Shown here in pieces: positions 11,860-22,154 of a stretch of DNA of 64,000 bases; the first letter of the stretch is position 1; every line of letters begins with the position of its first letter. The notes under the pieces were generated by a model that was not told where the DNA came from, searched no databases, and worked only from the letters and a program-made list of their open reading frames with translations. Source of the DNA: Hippopus hippopus (lineage: Eukaryota > Mollusca > Bivalvia > Cardiida > Cardiidae); contig OX328102.1 of NCBI GenBank assembly GCA_946811185.2, forward strand, positions 18,849,194 through 18,913,193, written 5' to 3'. Position numbers and translations under genes: made by a program.

Positions 11860-12760
11860 ACTTTAAAAATCTTCTTGTCCCAAACTGTAAGGGCTAGAGC
11901 TTTCGTATATGGCATGTAGCATCATCTAGTGACCCTCTACCAAAATACTTCAAATTATGGCCCTAGTGTGGAAATTGGCCCTATGTTGTGGGTTCTCGGA
12001 TTTCACATAGAGATGAAGAAAGAAATCTTTAAAAATCTTCTTGTCCCAAACCGTAAGGGCTAGAGCTTTCATATATGGCATGTAGCATCATCTAGTGACC
12101 CTCTACCAAAATACTTCAAATTATGGCCCTGGTGTTAAAAATTGGCCCTATGTTGTGGGTTCTCGGATTTCACATTAGGATAAAGAAGGAAATCTTTAAG
12201 AATCTTCTTGTCCCAAACTGTAAGGGCTAGAACTTTCATATTTGGTATGTAGCATCATCTAGTGGCCCTCTACCAAAATACTTCAAATTATGGCCCTAGT
12301 GTTGAAAATGGCCCTATGTTGTGGGTTCTCGGATTTCACATAGAGATAAAGAGGGAAATCATTAAAAATTTTCTTGTCCCAAACTGTAAGGGCTAGAGCT
12401 CTCATATATGGCATGTAGCACCATCTAGTGACCCTCTACCAAAATACTTCAAATTATGGCCCTGGTGTTAAAAATTGGCCCTATGTTGTGGGTTCTCGGA
12501 TTTCACATAGAGATAAAGAAGGAAATCTTTAAAAATCTTCTTGTCCCAAACCGTAAGGGCTAGAGCTTTCATATTTGGCACGTAGCATCATCTAGTGGCC
12601 CTCTACCAAAATACTTAAAATTATGGCCCTGGTGTGAAAATTAGCCCTATGTTTTGGGGTCTCGGATTTCACATAGAGATAAAGAGGAAAATCTTTAAAA
12701 ATCTTCTTGTCCCAAACCGTAAGGGCTAGAGCTTTCATATTTGGCATGTAGCATTATGGT
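11860..12760 (+). repeat. Tandem array, about 164-bp unit, 5 to 6 copies
   Basis: Units start with AATCTTCTTGTCCCAAAC near 11869 and 12033 and recur to 12710. Each has AAGGGCTAGAGCTTTCATAT, then CATCTAGTG and CTCTACCAAAATACTTCAAA. A related unit forms the core of family B elements. Confidence 0.9.
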
Positions 12761-12883
12761 GTTGAGTCTTCTTGCAAGTAGTTGTGGGAAAGAGGTTGAT
12801 CACCATTATATCTTGAAAAGAGTCAACTCAATACTGATCTGCTAAAATATTAATTAATTTCTTGAGCATCTCTGCAACAATTA

Positions 12884-13067
12884 CAGTAAACTTTGCTTAT
12901 TACTATATTGCTTAATACAATATATTGCTTATAATGACGTTAATCCCTTGGTCCCAACAGGGTCTCTTTTTATAAGAATATACATCAGTTAAAACAATAT
13001 TCAGATAAAACGATATGATTTCTTCGGTCCCCTGAGTATCATTATAAGTGGAGTTCACTGTATTGTT
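12884..13067. mobile_element. MITE with ACAGTAAAC-type inverted ends
   Basis: Left ACAGTAAACTTTGCTTAT and right end, read on the other strand, ACAGTGAACTCCACTTAT are inverted repeats. The middle holds CTTATAATGACG and AAAACGATATGATTTC. Non-coding. Confidence 0.55.
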
Positions 13068-13215
13068 AAATCAGAGTATATTTGCAATGAATAACTTTTT
13101 ATTGTAAATTTGATTGCAAATAAATAAAGCACAACATAACCCTATTTTGGGCTGTCGCAGATGTCAACCCGTACCAGGTATGTGCCACTATTGGGTAACA
13201 CGGATTCTTTATAAT

Positions 13216-13588
13216 TAAGAGATATAGTAAAACATGTATTAAGCGACCACTCAAGGGACTGCCAAAATTGGTCACTTTAGAAAATGGTCTCTTAATGCAA
13301 CAAAAACTTACTCAGATTACATGGAGTGGCAACATTTCTTGCACTCAAATAATACCTTACTTTCAAGAAAAGCTTTTGTTGGTAATACTCATTACAATAC
13401 TCTCACTTAGACGATTGTAATAAGTACTAACAGCATAGGATTTAGCTCAGCATAAAGGCTTTAATCCATGGGGCATTCAATTCCAGCTAGTCTTATATAT
13501 TTCAACAGAGACATTGGAATTCCTATCGCTTAATAAAAGTGTTGGCTTAATAAACGTAGTCGCTTAGCTAAGCAAGATCAACTGTATT
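13216..13588. mobile_element. Second MITE with GTAAAAC / AAGCGACC-type ends
   Basis: Left AGTAAAACATGTATTAAGCG and right CGCTTAGCTAAGCAAG...CAACTG are imperfect inverted repeats. The body mentions GGTCACTTTAG and GGTCTCTTAATGC, typical of MITEs with 'AGTAAAACCTC...' ends. Confidence 0.5.
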
Positions 13589-13856
13589 GCCCTTTGACAA
13601 ATTGGAATTCATGAACAACTCTGGTTTCCATGTCAACTGCTGAAAAAAAAATCAACCCAAACACAAAGCCTACAACTTAATTGGCAACAGTAGCACTCTA
13701 CCAAAGTACGTCGAATTGTGACCTTAGGAAAAAAAAAAAAAGTGCTTTGTTGTTGGATCCCAGTTTCCACATCCAAATAAAAGATCTTTTAAAATCTTCT
13801 TTCATCCAAACATTAACCCTAGAGCTTTCATATTCAGCATGGACTGGTGGATAGTT

Positions 13857-13920
13857 ATGCTCCCATAAGGGCGAGGATATAGTCGCCACTTCGTCTGTCT
13901 GTCTGTCCGTCCGAAGCGAT
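13857..13920 (+). repeat. Hairpin left end of another element (family H)
   Basis: ATGCTCCCATAAGGGCGAGG folds back on itself and is followed at once by GTCTGTCTGTCTGTCCGTCC. Same start syntax as families A to J; no right end identified. Confidence 0.55.
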
Positions 13921-14113
13921 TTCTCAACAACTACTTGACGGCTCTTGTATGCTAATAGCATTTACCAAATTTCTTCCTTGGAATCACAAAAAGTCCTTTG
14001 TAGTCACAATGTGGGATCAAATATGTAAAGAGTGTATTCTTGGAATCCTCCTGTTCCATATTGTATGGCCCACAACATACATTTGGCATGTGATTCTGTC
14101 TGAAAACCCATTA

Positions 14114-14150
14114 TCAGCTCACCTGAGCATAACATACTCATGGTTAGCTT
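14114..14150 (+). repeat. Extra family A left-end foldback
   Basis: AGCTCACCTGAGCATAACAT followed by ACTCATGGTTAGCT: the A-type 5' foldback without its own right end. It may be a nested or duplicated start sharing the right end at 16130-16173. Confidence 0.6.
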
Positions 14151-14441
14151 TTATGTATCCTTGAATATGCGTCGCCAAAATTCCACTGTTTATTATATAG
14201 CTATCGGAATTCCAGCATAATCTTGATCCATCGCCCAGAATGTTTGTAAGGTTGTGAACATGAACACACTCAGCAACCACAATTCTGGCTCAGTCATACT
14301 CAAAATTTCCCTGGATGTTCATAATAACCTAAGGACAAATCTGATCAAAATGCGGACAAGCTAAAAGCATCAAAATAGGGGATCTTGATGACAATTCCAT
14401 TGTTTACACTCTAGGGCCTATAATTTCGACTCTATCATTTT

Positions 14442-16022
14442 TATGCCCCGCTTCAACGAAGTGGGGGTATATTGCTTTGCTAATGTCGGTAGGTCGGTCC
14501 GTCGGTCGGTAGACCTTACCTTGTCCGGATGATAACTAGACACAGAATTGATCTAGGTTCGTCAAATTTGGCACAGACATGCGTCTCGGAGTGTAGATGA
14601 TCCCTATTGATTTTTAGGTCAATCGGTCAAAAGTCAAGGTCACAGTGACCGTCAACATGTTGATATATAGACCAAACCTTGTCCGGATGATAACTAGACA
14701 CAGAGTTGACCTAGGTTTGTCAAATTTGGCACAGACATGCGTCTTGGAGTGCAAATGATCCCTATTGATTTTGAGGTCAATCGGTCAAAGGTCAAGGTCA
14801 CAGTGACCGTCAACATGTTGATATATAGACCAAACCTTGTCCGGATGATAACTAGACACAGAATTGACCTAGGTTTGTCAAATTTGGCACAGACATACGT
14901 CTTGGAGTGTAGATGATCCCTATTGATTTTGAGGTCAATCGCTTAAAGGTCATGGTCACAGTGACCGTCAACATGTTGATATATAGACCAAACCTTGTCT
15001 GGATGATAACTAGACACAGAATTGACCTAGGTTCGTCAAATTTGGCACAGATATGCGTCTCGGAGTGCAGATGATCCCTATGGATATTGAGGTCAATGAA
15101 AGGTCAAGGTCACAGTGACCATCAACATGTTGATATATAGACCAAACCTTGTCCGGATGATAACTAGACACAGAATTGACCTAGGTTCATCAAATTTGGC
15201 ACAGACATGCGTCTCGGAGTGCAGATGATCCCTATTGATTTTGAGGTCAATCAGTCAAAGGTCAAGGTCACAGTGACCGTCAACATGTTGATATATAGAC
15301 CAAACCTTGTCCAGATGATAACTAGACACAAAATTGACCTAGGTTCGTCAAATTTGGCACAGACATTCGTCTCGGAGTGCAGATGATCCCTATCGATTTT
15401 GAGATTAATCCATCAAAGATCAAGGTCACAGTGGCCTTCAACTTAATGATATTTAGACCTAACCTTGTCCAGATGATAACTAGACACAGAATTGACATAG
15501 GTTCTTCAAATTCTGTACATATATTTTTCTTGGAGTGTAAATGATCCCTATCGATTTTAAGGTTAATCCGTGAAAGGTCAAGGTCACAGTGACCACCAGA
15601 TGATTCCGGGCCTGCGCTGCCGTTCGCCACTTGAGCCATTTGCTAAAAAAAATTTAAAGTGTCTCAAAAATCATCATATGTGGCTCAACTTGTGGCTCCA
15701 ACATTTTATTCGTGTATTATCGGGGACGTAGTAAGCATCGAAGTTGACTGGGAAAAAGCGGAAGTCAAACGCGCGTGCCGAAGAGAAAATCGATAACCCA
15801 GTCTGTGTATCGGCGACTGTTTACAATCTTGTATGTATACACACGGCGGTGTGTATAATTATGCGAACTGTTGACAGATTATCACGTTTAACAATTGAAG
15901 TGGGCTATAAATCAAAAAGATGACCCCCAATCAATTCTTTTGATATCAGTTTATGACCTGTGCCACTTTCTGTATCAATGTGGCAGTAGGGGGGCATGAC
16001 TGTTTTACAAACAGACATCTTG
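14442..16022 (+). mobile_element. Family F hairpin element
   Basis: The left foldback ATGCCCCGCTTC / GAAGTGGGGGTAT (14443-14470) is followed by GGTCGGTCCGTCGGTCGG. The core is seven tandem units of 158 bp. The right end has GGGGGGCAT (complement of the left arm), hairpin CTGTTTTACAAACAG at 16000-16014, then ACATCTTG before T. It lies nested in element A1. Unique sequence at 15600-15980 between core and right end is unrecognised. Confidence 0.8.
14521..15600 (+). repeat. 158-bp tandem array, seven units
   Basis: The mark GTCCGGATGATAACTAGACA recurs at 14523, 14681, 14839, 14997 (one base changed), 15151, 15309 and 15467. Steps are 158 bp except one of 154. Each unit ends with AAGGTCAAGGTCACAGTGAC. 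Confidence 0.97.
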
Positions 16023-16173
16023 TCTTACCTGCTCTGATTGTTGGTATTGTCATATGGATGAAGCATTTTCAAAACTAAAACATTCCAGCAAAAAACAAGA
16101 GGCAAGTGGCCATAACAATGACAGCTGAGTTGCATTTCAGGTGAGCGATTTAGGACCATCATGGTCCTCCTGT

Positions 16174-16639
16174 TCAGTATTATGATGTGCTTCGTAAATG
16201 TGTAAAGTGGTGGAGGAAACTATTTTTTCGTATCTTCAACCTGATGTTAGTAAATTCATATATGTTACATCGCAAATATGGAGGTCCATAGAAAAAATGT
16301 GCCCACATTGAATTTAGGCAGGCTCTTGTCCTTGCACTTGTGGAATCCACAACGGATGCCCCGAGGCCACAAAGAAAGGGACTGCAGACTGCTGAACCAC
16401 TTGCTCGCCTCACAGAAAGGCATTTTATCGGTCCTGTTCAGCCTAAGCCCGGGGCTAAGAAACAGAGGGTTGTGAGAGACTGTATTGTATGTAATAGAAA
16501 GAAAAAAGACAGAGAAGGGTTCAAAAGAAAACAAACTGCTTATGAATGCATTAATTGTCAAAAACCTATGTGCAATCCGCAGTGTTTTCAAAGGTATCAC
16601 ACACTAAAGTATTATAAACTGGTTGCCAGAAATGAGTAA
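16174..16639 (+). pseudogene. piggyBac-family transposase, C-terminal part
   Basis: Resumes directly after the A1 insertion: QYYDVLRKCVKWWRKLFFRI, then NSYMLHRKYGG and one stop at about 16289. An open stretch to the end follows (RPQRKGLQTAEPLARLTERH). The tail has the cysteine-rich zinc-binding domain of piggyBac proteins: CIVC, then ECINC, then MCNPQCFQRYH, followed by the stop at 16637-16639. In active relatives this domain helps bind the transposon ends. Together with 10360-11618 it forms one ancestral gene of usual length. Confidence 0.92.
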
Positions 16640-17270
16640 GATACATCGTCCTCTGATTCTGACTGATTCTTTTTATTTTTTTTGTTATTTTTCATGATGT
16701 TTCATAAGTTAAAAAACACGAAAAATAACAAGCACACTAAAATGTAAATTTATGTATCATAAAAGATTAAAAAAGACCGTCACAACATCGGAAAGAATCT
16801 GTCAATTTTCTATGCCATATTCATATTATTTATCTATTTTGTTTTTCATTTGCGTAAATATTTAAAACATTCATTTAAATCTTGCATTGTTTATCATTTT
16901 TCATGAAATTTATTTTTTTATTTTTATTCTGTTGAAATTCCAGTCATTTTTTTTTTCATTTCTCTGCTCTTCTATTTGTCTGTATTTTCCATGTGGTGTT
17001 GCATAATGTATGTAAACAATTCTTGCTTTCATGTTTACAGAAGATTTTTTTCTATATAAACATGTGAAACTTACATCAAAGTGTTGCTTATTCATCATGG
17101 ATCATTTTATCTTCTTACACTAATTACCCATAACGAACGGTTTATCAGATAATGAGGATTAAATAGTGGTCAGTAGTCCAGTTAAGTAAATTGCTTCCAG
17201 ATGTAAAAGTTTTACCACAGTGGAGTGCTGATAAGCCATTAGTTACACAGCAGGAGAGCGGTTAATTAAA
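16640..17270. other. AT-rich 3' flank of piggyBac, nothing recognised
   Basis: Poly-T-rich DNA. I could not identify the piggyBac right terminal repeat or its TTAA with confidence. Confidence 0.5.
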
Positions 17271-17279
17271 CTTTGGTCA

Positions 17280-18120
17280 AACGTTCATCTTAGTGAGACT
17301 GTGCAGAACCCAAGATCTGTTACTCTGTCTTCAATATTTTGGCCTTACTTTGCCCTTATTTTTTTTACATTTTGGATTTTTGTCCTGAGCATAACTTCCA
17401 AAGATTAAAGATACTGGCTTCAAATTTCATATACAAATGATTCATGCTGAGGACAAGTGCAGTGCACAAGATTCATAAGTCTGTATTCATTATTACTGTA
17501 GTTATTGCCTCTTTGGAGTTACTGCCCTTGTTATTTTACAAATTGGATTTTCGTCAAGAGTATAACCCAAAATATATTTATAAGAGCTATTGGCCTCAGA
17601 CTTCATATATCCCCCACCTCAAAGCAGGAAGGGATTATAGGAATGGCTTTTGTCTGTCGGTCTGTCCGTCCTGTTGCTGAGGACAAGTGCAGTGCACAAG
17701 ATTCATAACTCTGTCTTCAGTACTTTTGAAGTTATTGCCCTTTGATATTTTGCAAATAGGTTTTTTGACTGGAGCATAACTTCCAAAGTATTAAAGCTGT
17801 TGACATCGGACTTCATATACAGATTGATCATGTTGAGGACAAGTGTAATGCGCAGGATCCATAACTCTTTCTCCATTTTTTGGGAGGTTATTGACCTGAG
17901 TTATTTTCAAAGTGGATTTTTATCTGGAGCATAACTAACAAAGTATAGAAGCTATGGACTTCAAACTTCATTTAAAAATAGATTATGTTGAGGACAAATA
18001 CATTCATTACTCTGTCCTGGTTATTTTTTGAGTTTTTGCCCTTCGTTCATCCTCCGCCCTTGAAGGCCTAGGTCCCAGTAACAGGTCTAATGTTTGAAGC
18101 CCAGCTATTTTGTTTGCAGC
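17280..18120 (+). repeat. Family E tandem array with an embedded E left end
   Basis: Repeats of GCATAACTTCCAAAGTAT, then CAAACTTCATATACA and AGTGCAGTGCACAAGATTCA, at roughly 150-170-bp steps. At 17609-17640 ATCCCCCACCTCAAAGCAGG with AAGGGATTATAGG forms the E-type start, followed by GTCTGTCGGTCTGTCCGTCC. The array is cut by the family A cluster at 18131. Confidence 0.75.
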
Positions 18121-19167
18121 TTTCCTGTTTTTAGCTCACCTGAGCACAACGTGCTCAAGGGGAGCTTTTAAGATCAACCTGTGTCCGTCGTCAACAGTTT
18201 CTTTAAACATCTTCTCCTCCTAAACCGCTGGGCCAATTTGGACCAAACTTGGCTGGAATGTTCCTTGGGAGGTCCTCGTTAAAAATTGTTCACAGAATTT
18301 GATTCCATCAAAAACTCTGGTTGCCATGGCAACCAAATGGAATTTTCTAAGAAATTCTTTAAAAATCTGCTCTGAAACCGCTGGTGAGATTTTGGAATAT
18401 TTTCACAGAAATGTTCATTGGGTGACCCTTTTCAAAAATGGTTCGCGAAATTTTGATCCGTCAAAAAACATGGCCGTGGCAGTGGGTGGGGCTCCTTGCG
18501 TCAAGTGGTGTCAACAATTCTTTAAACATCTCCTCCCAAACCGCTGGGCCGATTTGGACCAAACTTGGCTGGAATGTTCCTTGGGAGGTCCTCTTTAAAA
18601 AGTTTTCATAGAATTTGATTTCATCAAAAACTCTGGTTGCCATGGCAACCAAATGGAATTTTTTAAGAAATTCTTTAAAAATCTTCTCCTCTGAAACCGC
18701 TGGTCAGATTTTGAAATAATTTCACAGAAATGTTCCTTGGGTGACCCTTTTCAAAAATTGTTTGTGAAATTTTGATCCATCGAAAAACGTGGCCGCGGTG
18801 GGGGAGGGGGGCTGTTTGCATTCTTTAAAAATCTTCTCCTCTGAAACCGCTGGTCAGATTTTGAAATAATTTCACAGTAATGTGTCAACAATTCTTTAAA
18901 CAACTTCTCCTTAATTGCTGGGCCAATTAGAACCAAACTTTGCTGGAATGTTCCATGGGAGGTCCTCTTAAAAACTTGTTAACAGAATTTGATTCTATCA
19001 AAAACTCCGGTTGCCATGACAACAGAACGGAATTTTCTAAGAATTTTTTTAAAAATCTTCTCTGAAACCGCTGGTCAGATTTTGAAATAATTTCTTAGAA
19101 ATGTTCCTTGGGTGACCCTTTTCAAAAAGTGTTCGTGAAATATTGATCCATTGAAAAACATGGCTAT

Positions 19168-19187
19168 GGGGGGGGGGGGGGGGGGGG
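19168..19187. repeat. Poly-G tract, 20 bases
   Basis: Longest of several G-runs that sit at the same place in each sub-unit of the A2 cluster, after AAAACATGGC; others are near 18798, 19325, 20150, 20468, 20612 and 21276. Length may be affected by sequencing slippage. Confidence 0.85.
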
Positions 19188-21570
19188 CTCTTGGCATTAT
19201 TTAAAAATCTTCTCCTCTGAAACCGCTGGTCAGATTTTGAAATCATTTAACAAAAATGTTCTATCGGTGACCCTTTTCAAAAATTGTTCGCAAAATTTTG
19301 ATCCATCAAAAAACATGGCCATGGTGGGGGGGGGGGTGCTCCTTGCACTGTATTGACTTAAAGAAATTCTTTGAAAGTCTTTTTCTCTTAAACCATTCGT
19401 CAGATTTTGAAATAATTTCACAGAAATGTCCCTTAGATGCCCCTTTTGAAAAAATATTAGCGAAATTTTGATCCGTCAAGAAACAAGGCTGTGGTGGTGG
19501 GGGGCTATTTACACTATACAGACATGAAGAAATTCTTAAAATTTCTTCTTCTATGAAACAACTGGTCAGATTTTGAAATAATTTCACAGAAATGATCATT
19601 TGGTGCCAAATTATGCCCCTTTTTAGCTCACCTGAGGACAACATGCTCAAGGGGAGCTTTTAGGATCATGTTGTGTCCGTCGTCCTTCGTGCGGCGTCAA
19701 CAATTCTTTAAACATCTTCTCCTCCTAAACCACTTGGCCAATTTGGACCAAACTTGGCTGGAATTTCCTTGGGAGGTCCTGTTTAAAAATTGTGCACAGA
19801 ATTTGATTCCATCAAAAACTCTGGTTGCTATGGCAACCAAATGGAATTTTTAAAGAAATTCTTTAAAAATCTTCTCCTCTGAAACCGCTGGTCAGATTTT
19901 GAAAAAATTTCACAGAAATGTTCCTTGGGTGACCCTTTTCAAAAATTGTTTGTGAAATTTTGATCCGTCGAAAAACATGGCCGCGGTGGGGGAGGGGGGC
20001 TGTTCGCATTCTTTAAAAATCTTCTCCTCTGAAACTGCTAGTCAGATTTTGAAATAATTTCACAGTAATGTTCCTTGGGTGACCCTTTTCAAAAACTGTT
20101 TGTGAAATTTTGATCCGTCGATAAACATGGCTGTGGTGGTGGTTGTGGTGGGGGGGGGGCCTCTGCATTGTGCGGTGTCAACAATTCTTTAAACAACTTC
20201 TCCTAAACTGCTGGGCCAATTAGAACCAAACTTTGCTGGAATGTTCCTTGGGAGGTCCTCTTAAAAACTTGTTGACAGAATTTGATTCTATCAAAAACTC
20301 TGGTTGCCATGACAACCAAATGGAATTTTCTAAGAATTTTTTTTTAAAAATCTTCTCCTCTGAAACCGCTGGTCAGATTTTGAAATAATTTCATAGAAAT
20401 GTTCCTTGGGTGACCCTTTTCAAAAAGTGTTCGTGAAATTTTGATCCGTTGAAAAACATGGCTATGGTGGGGGGGCTCTTGGCATTATTTAAAAATCTTC
20501 TCCTCTGAAACCGCTGGTCAGATTTTGAAATCATTTAACAAAATGTTCTATGGGTGACCCTTTTCAAAAATTGTTCGCAAAATTTTGATCCATCAAAAAA
20601 CATGGCCATGGTGGGGGGGTGCTCCTTGCACTGTATTGACTTAAAGAAATTCTTTGAAAGTCTTTTTCTCTTAAACCATTCGTCAGATTTTGAAATAATT
20701 TCACAGAAATGTCCCTTAGATGCCCCTTTTGAAAAAATATTAGCGAAATTTTGATCCGTCAAGAAACAAGGCTGCGGTGGTGGGGGGCTATTTGCACTGT
20801 ACGGACATAAAGAAATTCTTAAAATTTCTTCTTCTATGAAACAACTGGTCAGATTTTGAAATAATTTCACAGAAATGATCATTTGGTGCCAAATTATGCC
20901 CCTTTTTAGCTCCCCTGAGGACAACATGCTCAAGGGGAGCTTTTAGGATCATGTTGTGTCCGTCGTCCGTCGTCCTTTGTGCGGCGTCAACAATTCTTTA
21001 AACATCTTCTCCTCCTAAACCACTTGGCCAATTTGGACCAAACTTGGCTGGAATTTCCTTGGGAGGTCCTGTTTAAAAATTGTGCACAGAATTTGATTCC
21101 ATCAAAAACTCTGGTTGCCATGGCAACCAAATGGAATGTTCTAGGAAATTCTTTAAAGATCTTCTCCTCTGAAACCGCTTGTGATATTTTGAAATAATTT
21201 CACAGAAATGTTCATTGGGTGACCCTTTTCAAAAAGTGTTTGCGAAATTTTGATCCGTCGAAAAACATGGCCGTGGTGGGGGGGGGGGGGGCTCTTTGCA
21301 CTGTATGGACTTAAAGAAATTCTTTGAAATTCTTCTTCTCTTAAACCACTGGTCAGATTATGAAATTATTTCACAGAAATGTTCCTTGGGTGCCCCCTTT
21401 GAAAAATTGTTCGCGAAATTTTGATGCGTCAAGAAACATGGCTGTGGTGGTGGGGGGCTATTTGCACTCTACGGACATGTAGAAATTCTTAAAAATTCTT
21501 CTTCTCTGAAACCACTGGTCAGATTTTGAAATAATTTCACAGAAATGATCCTTATATTATGCCCCTTTTT

Positions 21571-21864
21571 TTAGCTCGGCTGTTTTCGAAGAAAATATTG
21601 AGGTACTGTCATAGCCCTGTTGTTGTCGTCTGCGTTGTTGTCGTTGTGCAAAAACTTTGACATTTTGTTATATCTCGGCTTCCACTCAACACATGTACTT
21701 GAAACTTGGAATAATTGTACACTAATAAAAGAGCAACCCATACAACAAGGGCAGATAACTCTAAAATCATTTTGTCCAAATTATGCCCCTTTTTCGACTT
21801 AAAATTTTAACTTACTATCCAGCACCCAACAGTCAATCATTGGCACCAGCATGCGGTGCTCTTG
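21571..21864 (+). mobile_element. Small hairpin-ended element inside A2
   Basis: Starts TTAGCTCGGCTGTTTTCG with GAAGAAAATATTGAGG. Ends with hairpin GCACCAGCATGCGGTGC at 21843-21859 and TCTTG before TT. About 294 bp, non-coding. The left and right arms are not clearly complementary, so the family link is weaker. Confidence 0.55.
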
Positions 21865-22154
21865 TTCGACTTAATATTTTTAGCCACTATTGGGTATCTG
21901 CTCTTGTTCAAGAAATGGTCCTTGGGTGACCTATCCCAAAATTTATTTGCAGAATTCTGATTTGTCAAAAACATGGCTATGGTGATGATTGTAAGGGTGG
22001 TGACAGATTTTGAAATGATTTTTACAGGTGACCTTTTCAAGATTGCTTGGCAAAATAATGATTTTGTTTCCAAAATTTCAATACTTCATAAAAAAATGGC
22101 TATGGTCCTCTCAAAAATTCAGGTGAGCGATCCAGGGCCATCTTGGCCCTCTTG

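Larger units (their letters stand above)
11618..16173 (+). mobile_element. Family A hairpin element (A1), 4.55 kb, inserted in piggyBac
   Basis: The left end AGCTCACCTGAGC pairs with GTGCTCGGGGTGAGCT just after it. A GTCCG-rich microsatellite follows at 11666-11705. The right end has CAGGTGAGC, the complement of the left arm, then hairpin AGGACCATCATGGTCCT at 16152-16168 and CCTG before T. Taking the interval out joins ...CAAATTGT to TCAGTATTAT and restores the piggyBac frame, so the ends are fixed to within one or two T residues and no long target duplication is needed. Inside are a 164-bp tandem array, two small MITEs, two further left ends (13857 and 14114) and a complete family F element. 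Non-coding. Confidence 0.85.
18131..22154 (+). mobile_element. Family A cluster (A2): three 5' ends, one 3' end
   Basis: Left-end foldbacks at 18131, 19623 and 20906 (AGCTCACCTGAGCACAACG and close variants with GCTCAAGGGGAGCTTTT). There is a single right end: CAGGTGAGC at about 22120, then hairpin GGGCCATCTTGGCCC at 22135-22149 and TCTTG before T. Units 1 and 2 are 1492 and 1283 bp; unit 3 is shorter and interrupted by another element at 21571. Sequence near 19251-19620 and 20551-20905 is almost identical. The core differs from other A elements (GAAATTTTGATCCGTC with G-runs). Confidence 0.8.

Noticed and set aside
14500..15600. Possible CRISPR-like array of regular repeats
   Set aside because: Units are contiguous 158-bp tandem repeats without unique spacers, in eukaryotic DNA.
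19168..19187. G-run as telomere-like repeat
   Set aside because: Homopolymer inside a repeat unit; no TTAGGG periodicity anywhere in the window.
19230..20933. Minus-strand frames rich in Pro (PPPPP) and NLTSGF motifs
   Set aside because: They read the G-runs and tandem units of the A2 cluster on the opposite strand.
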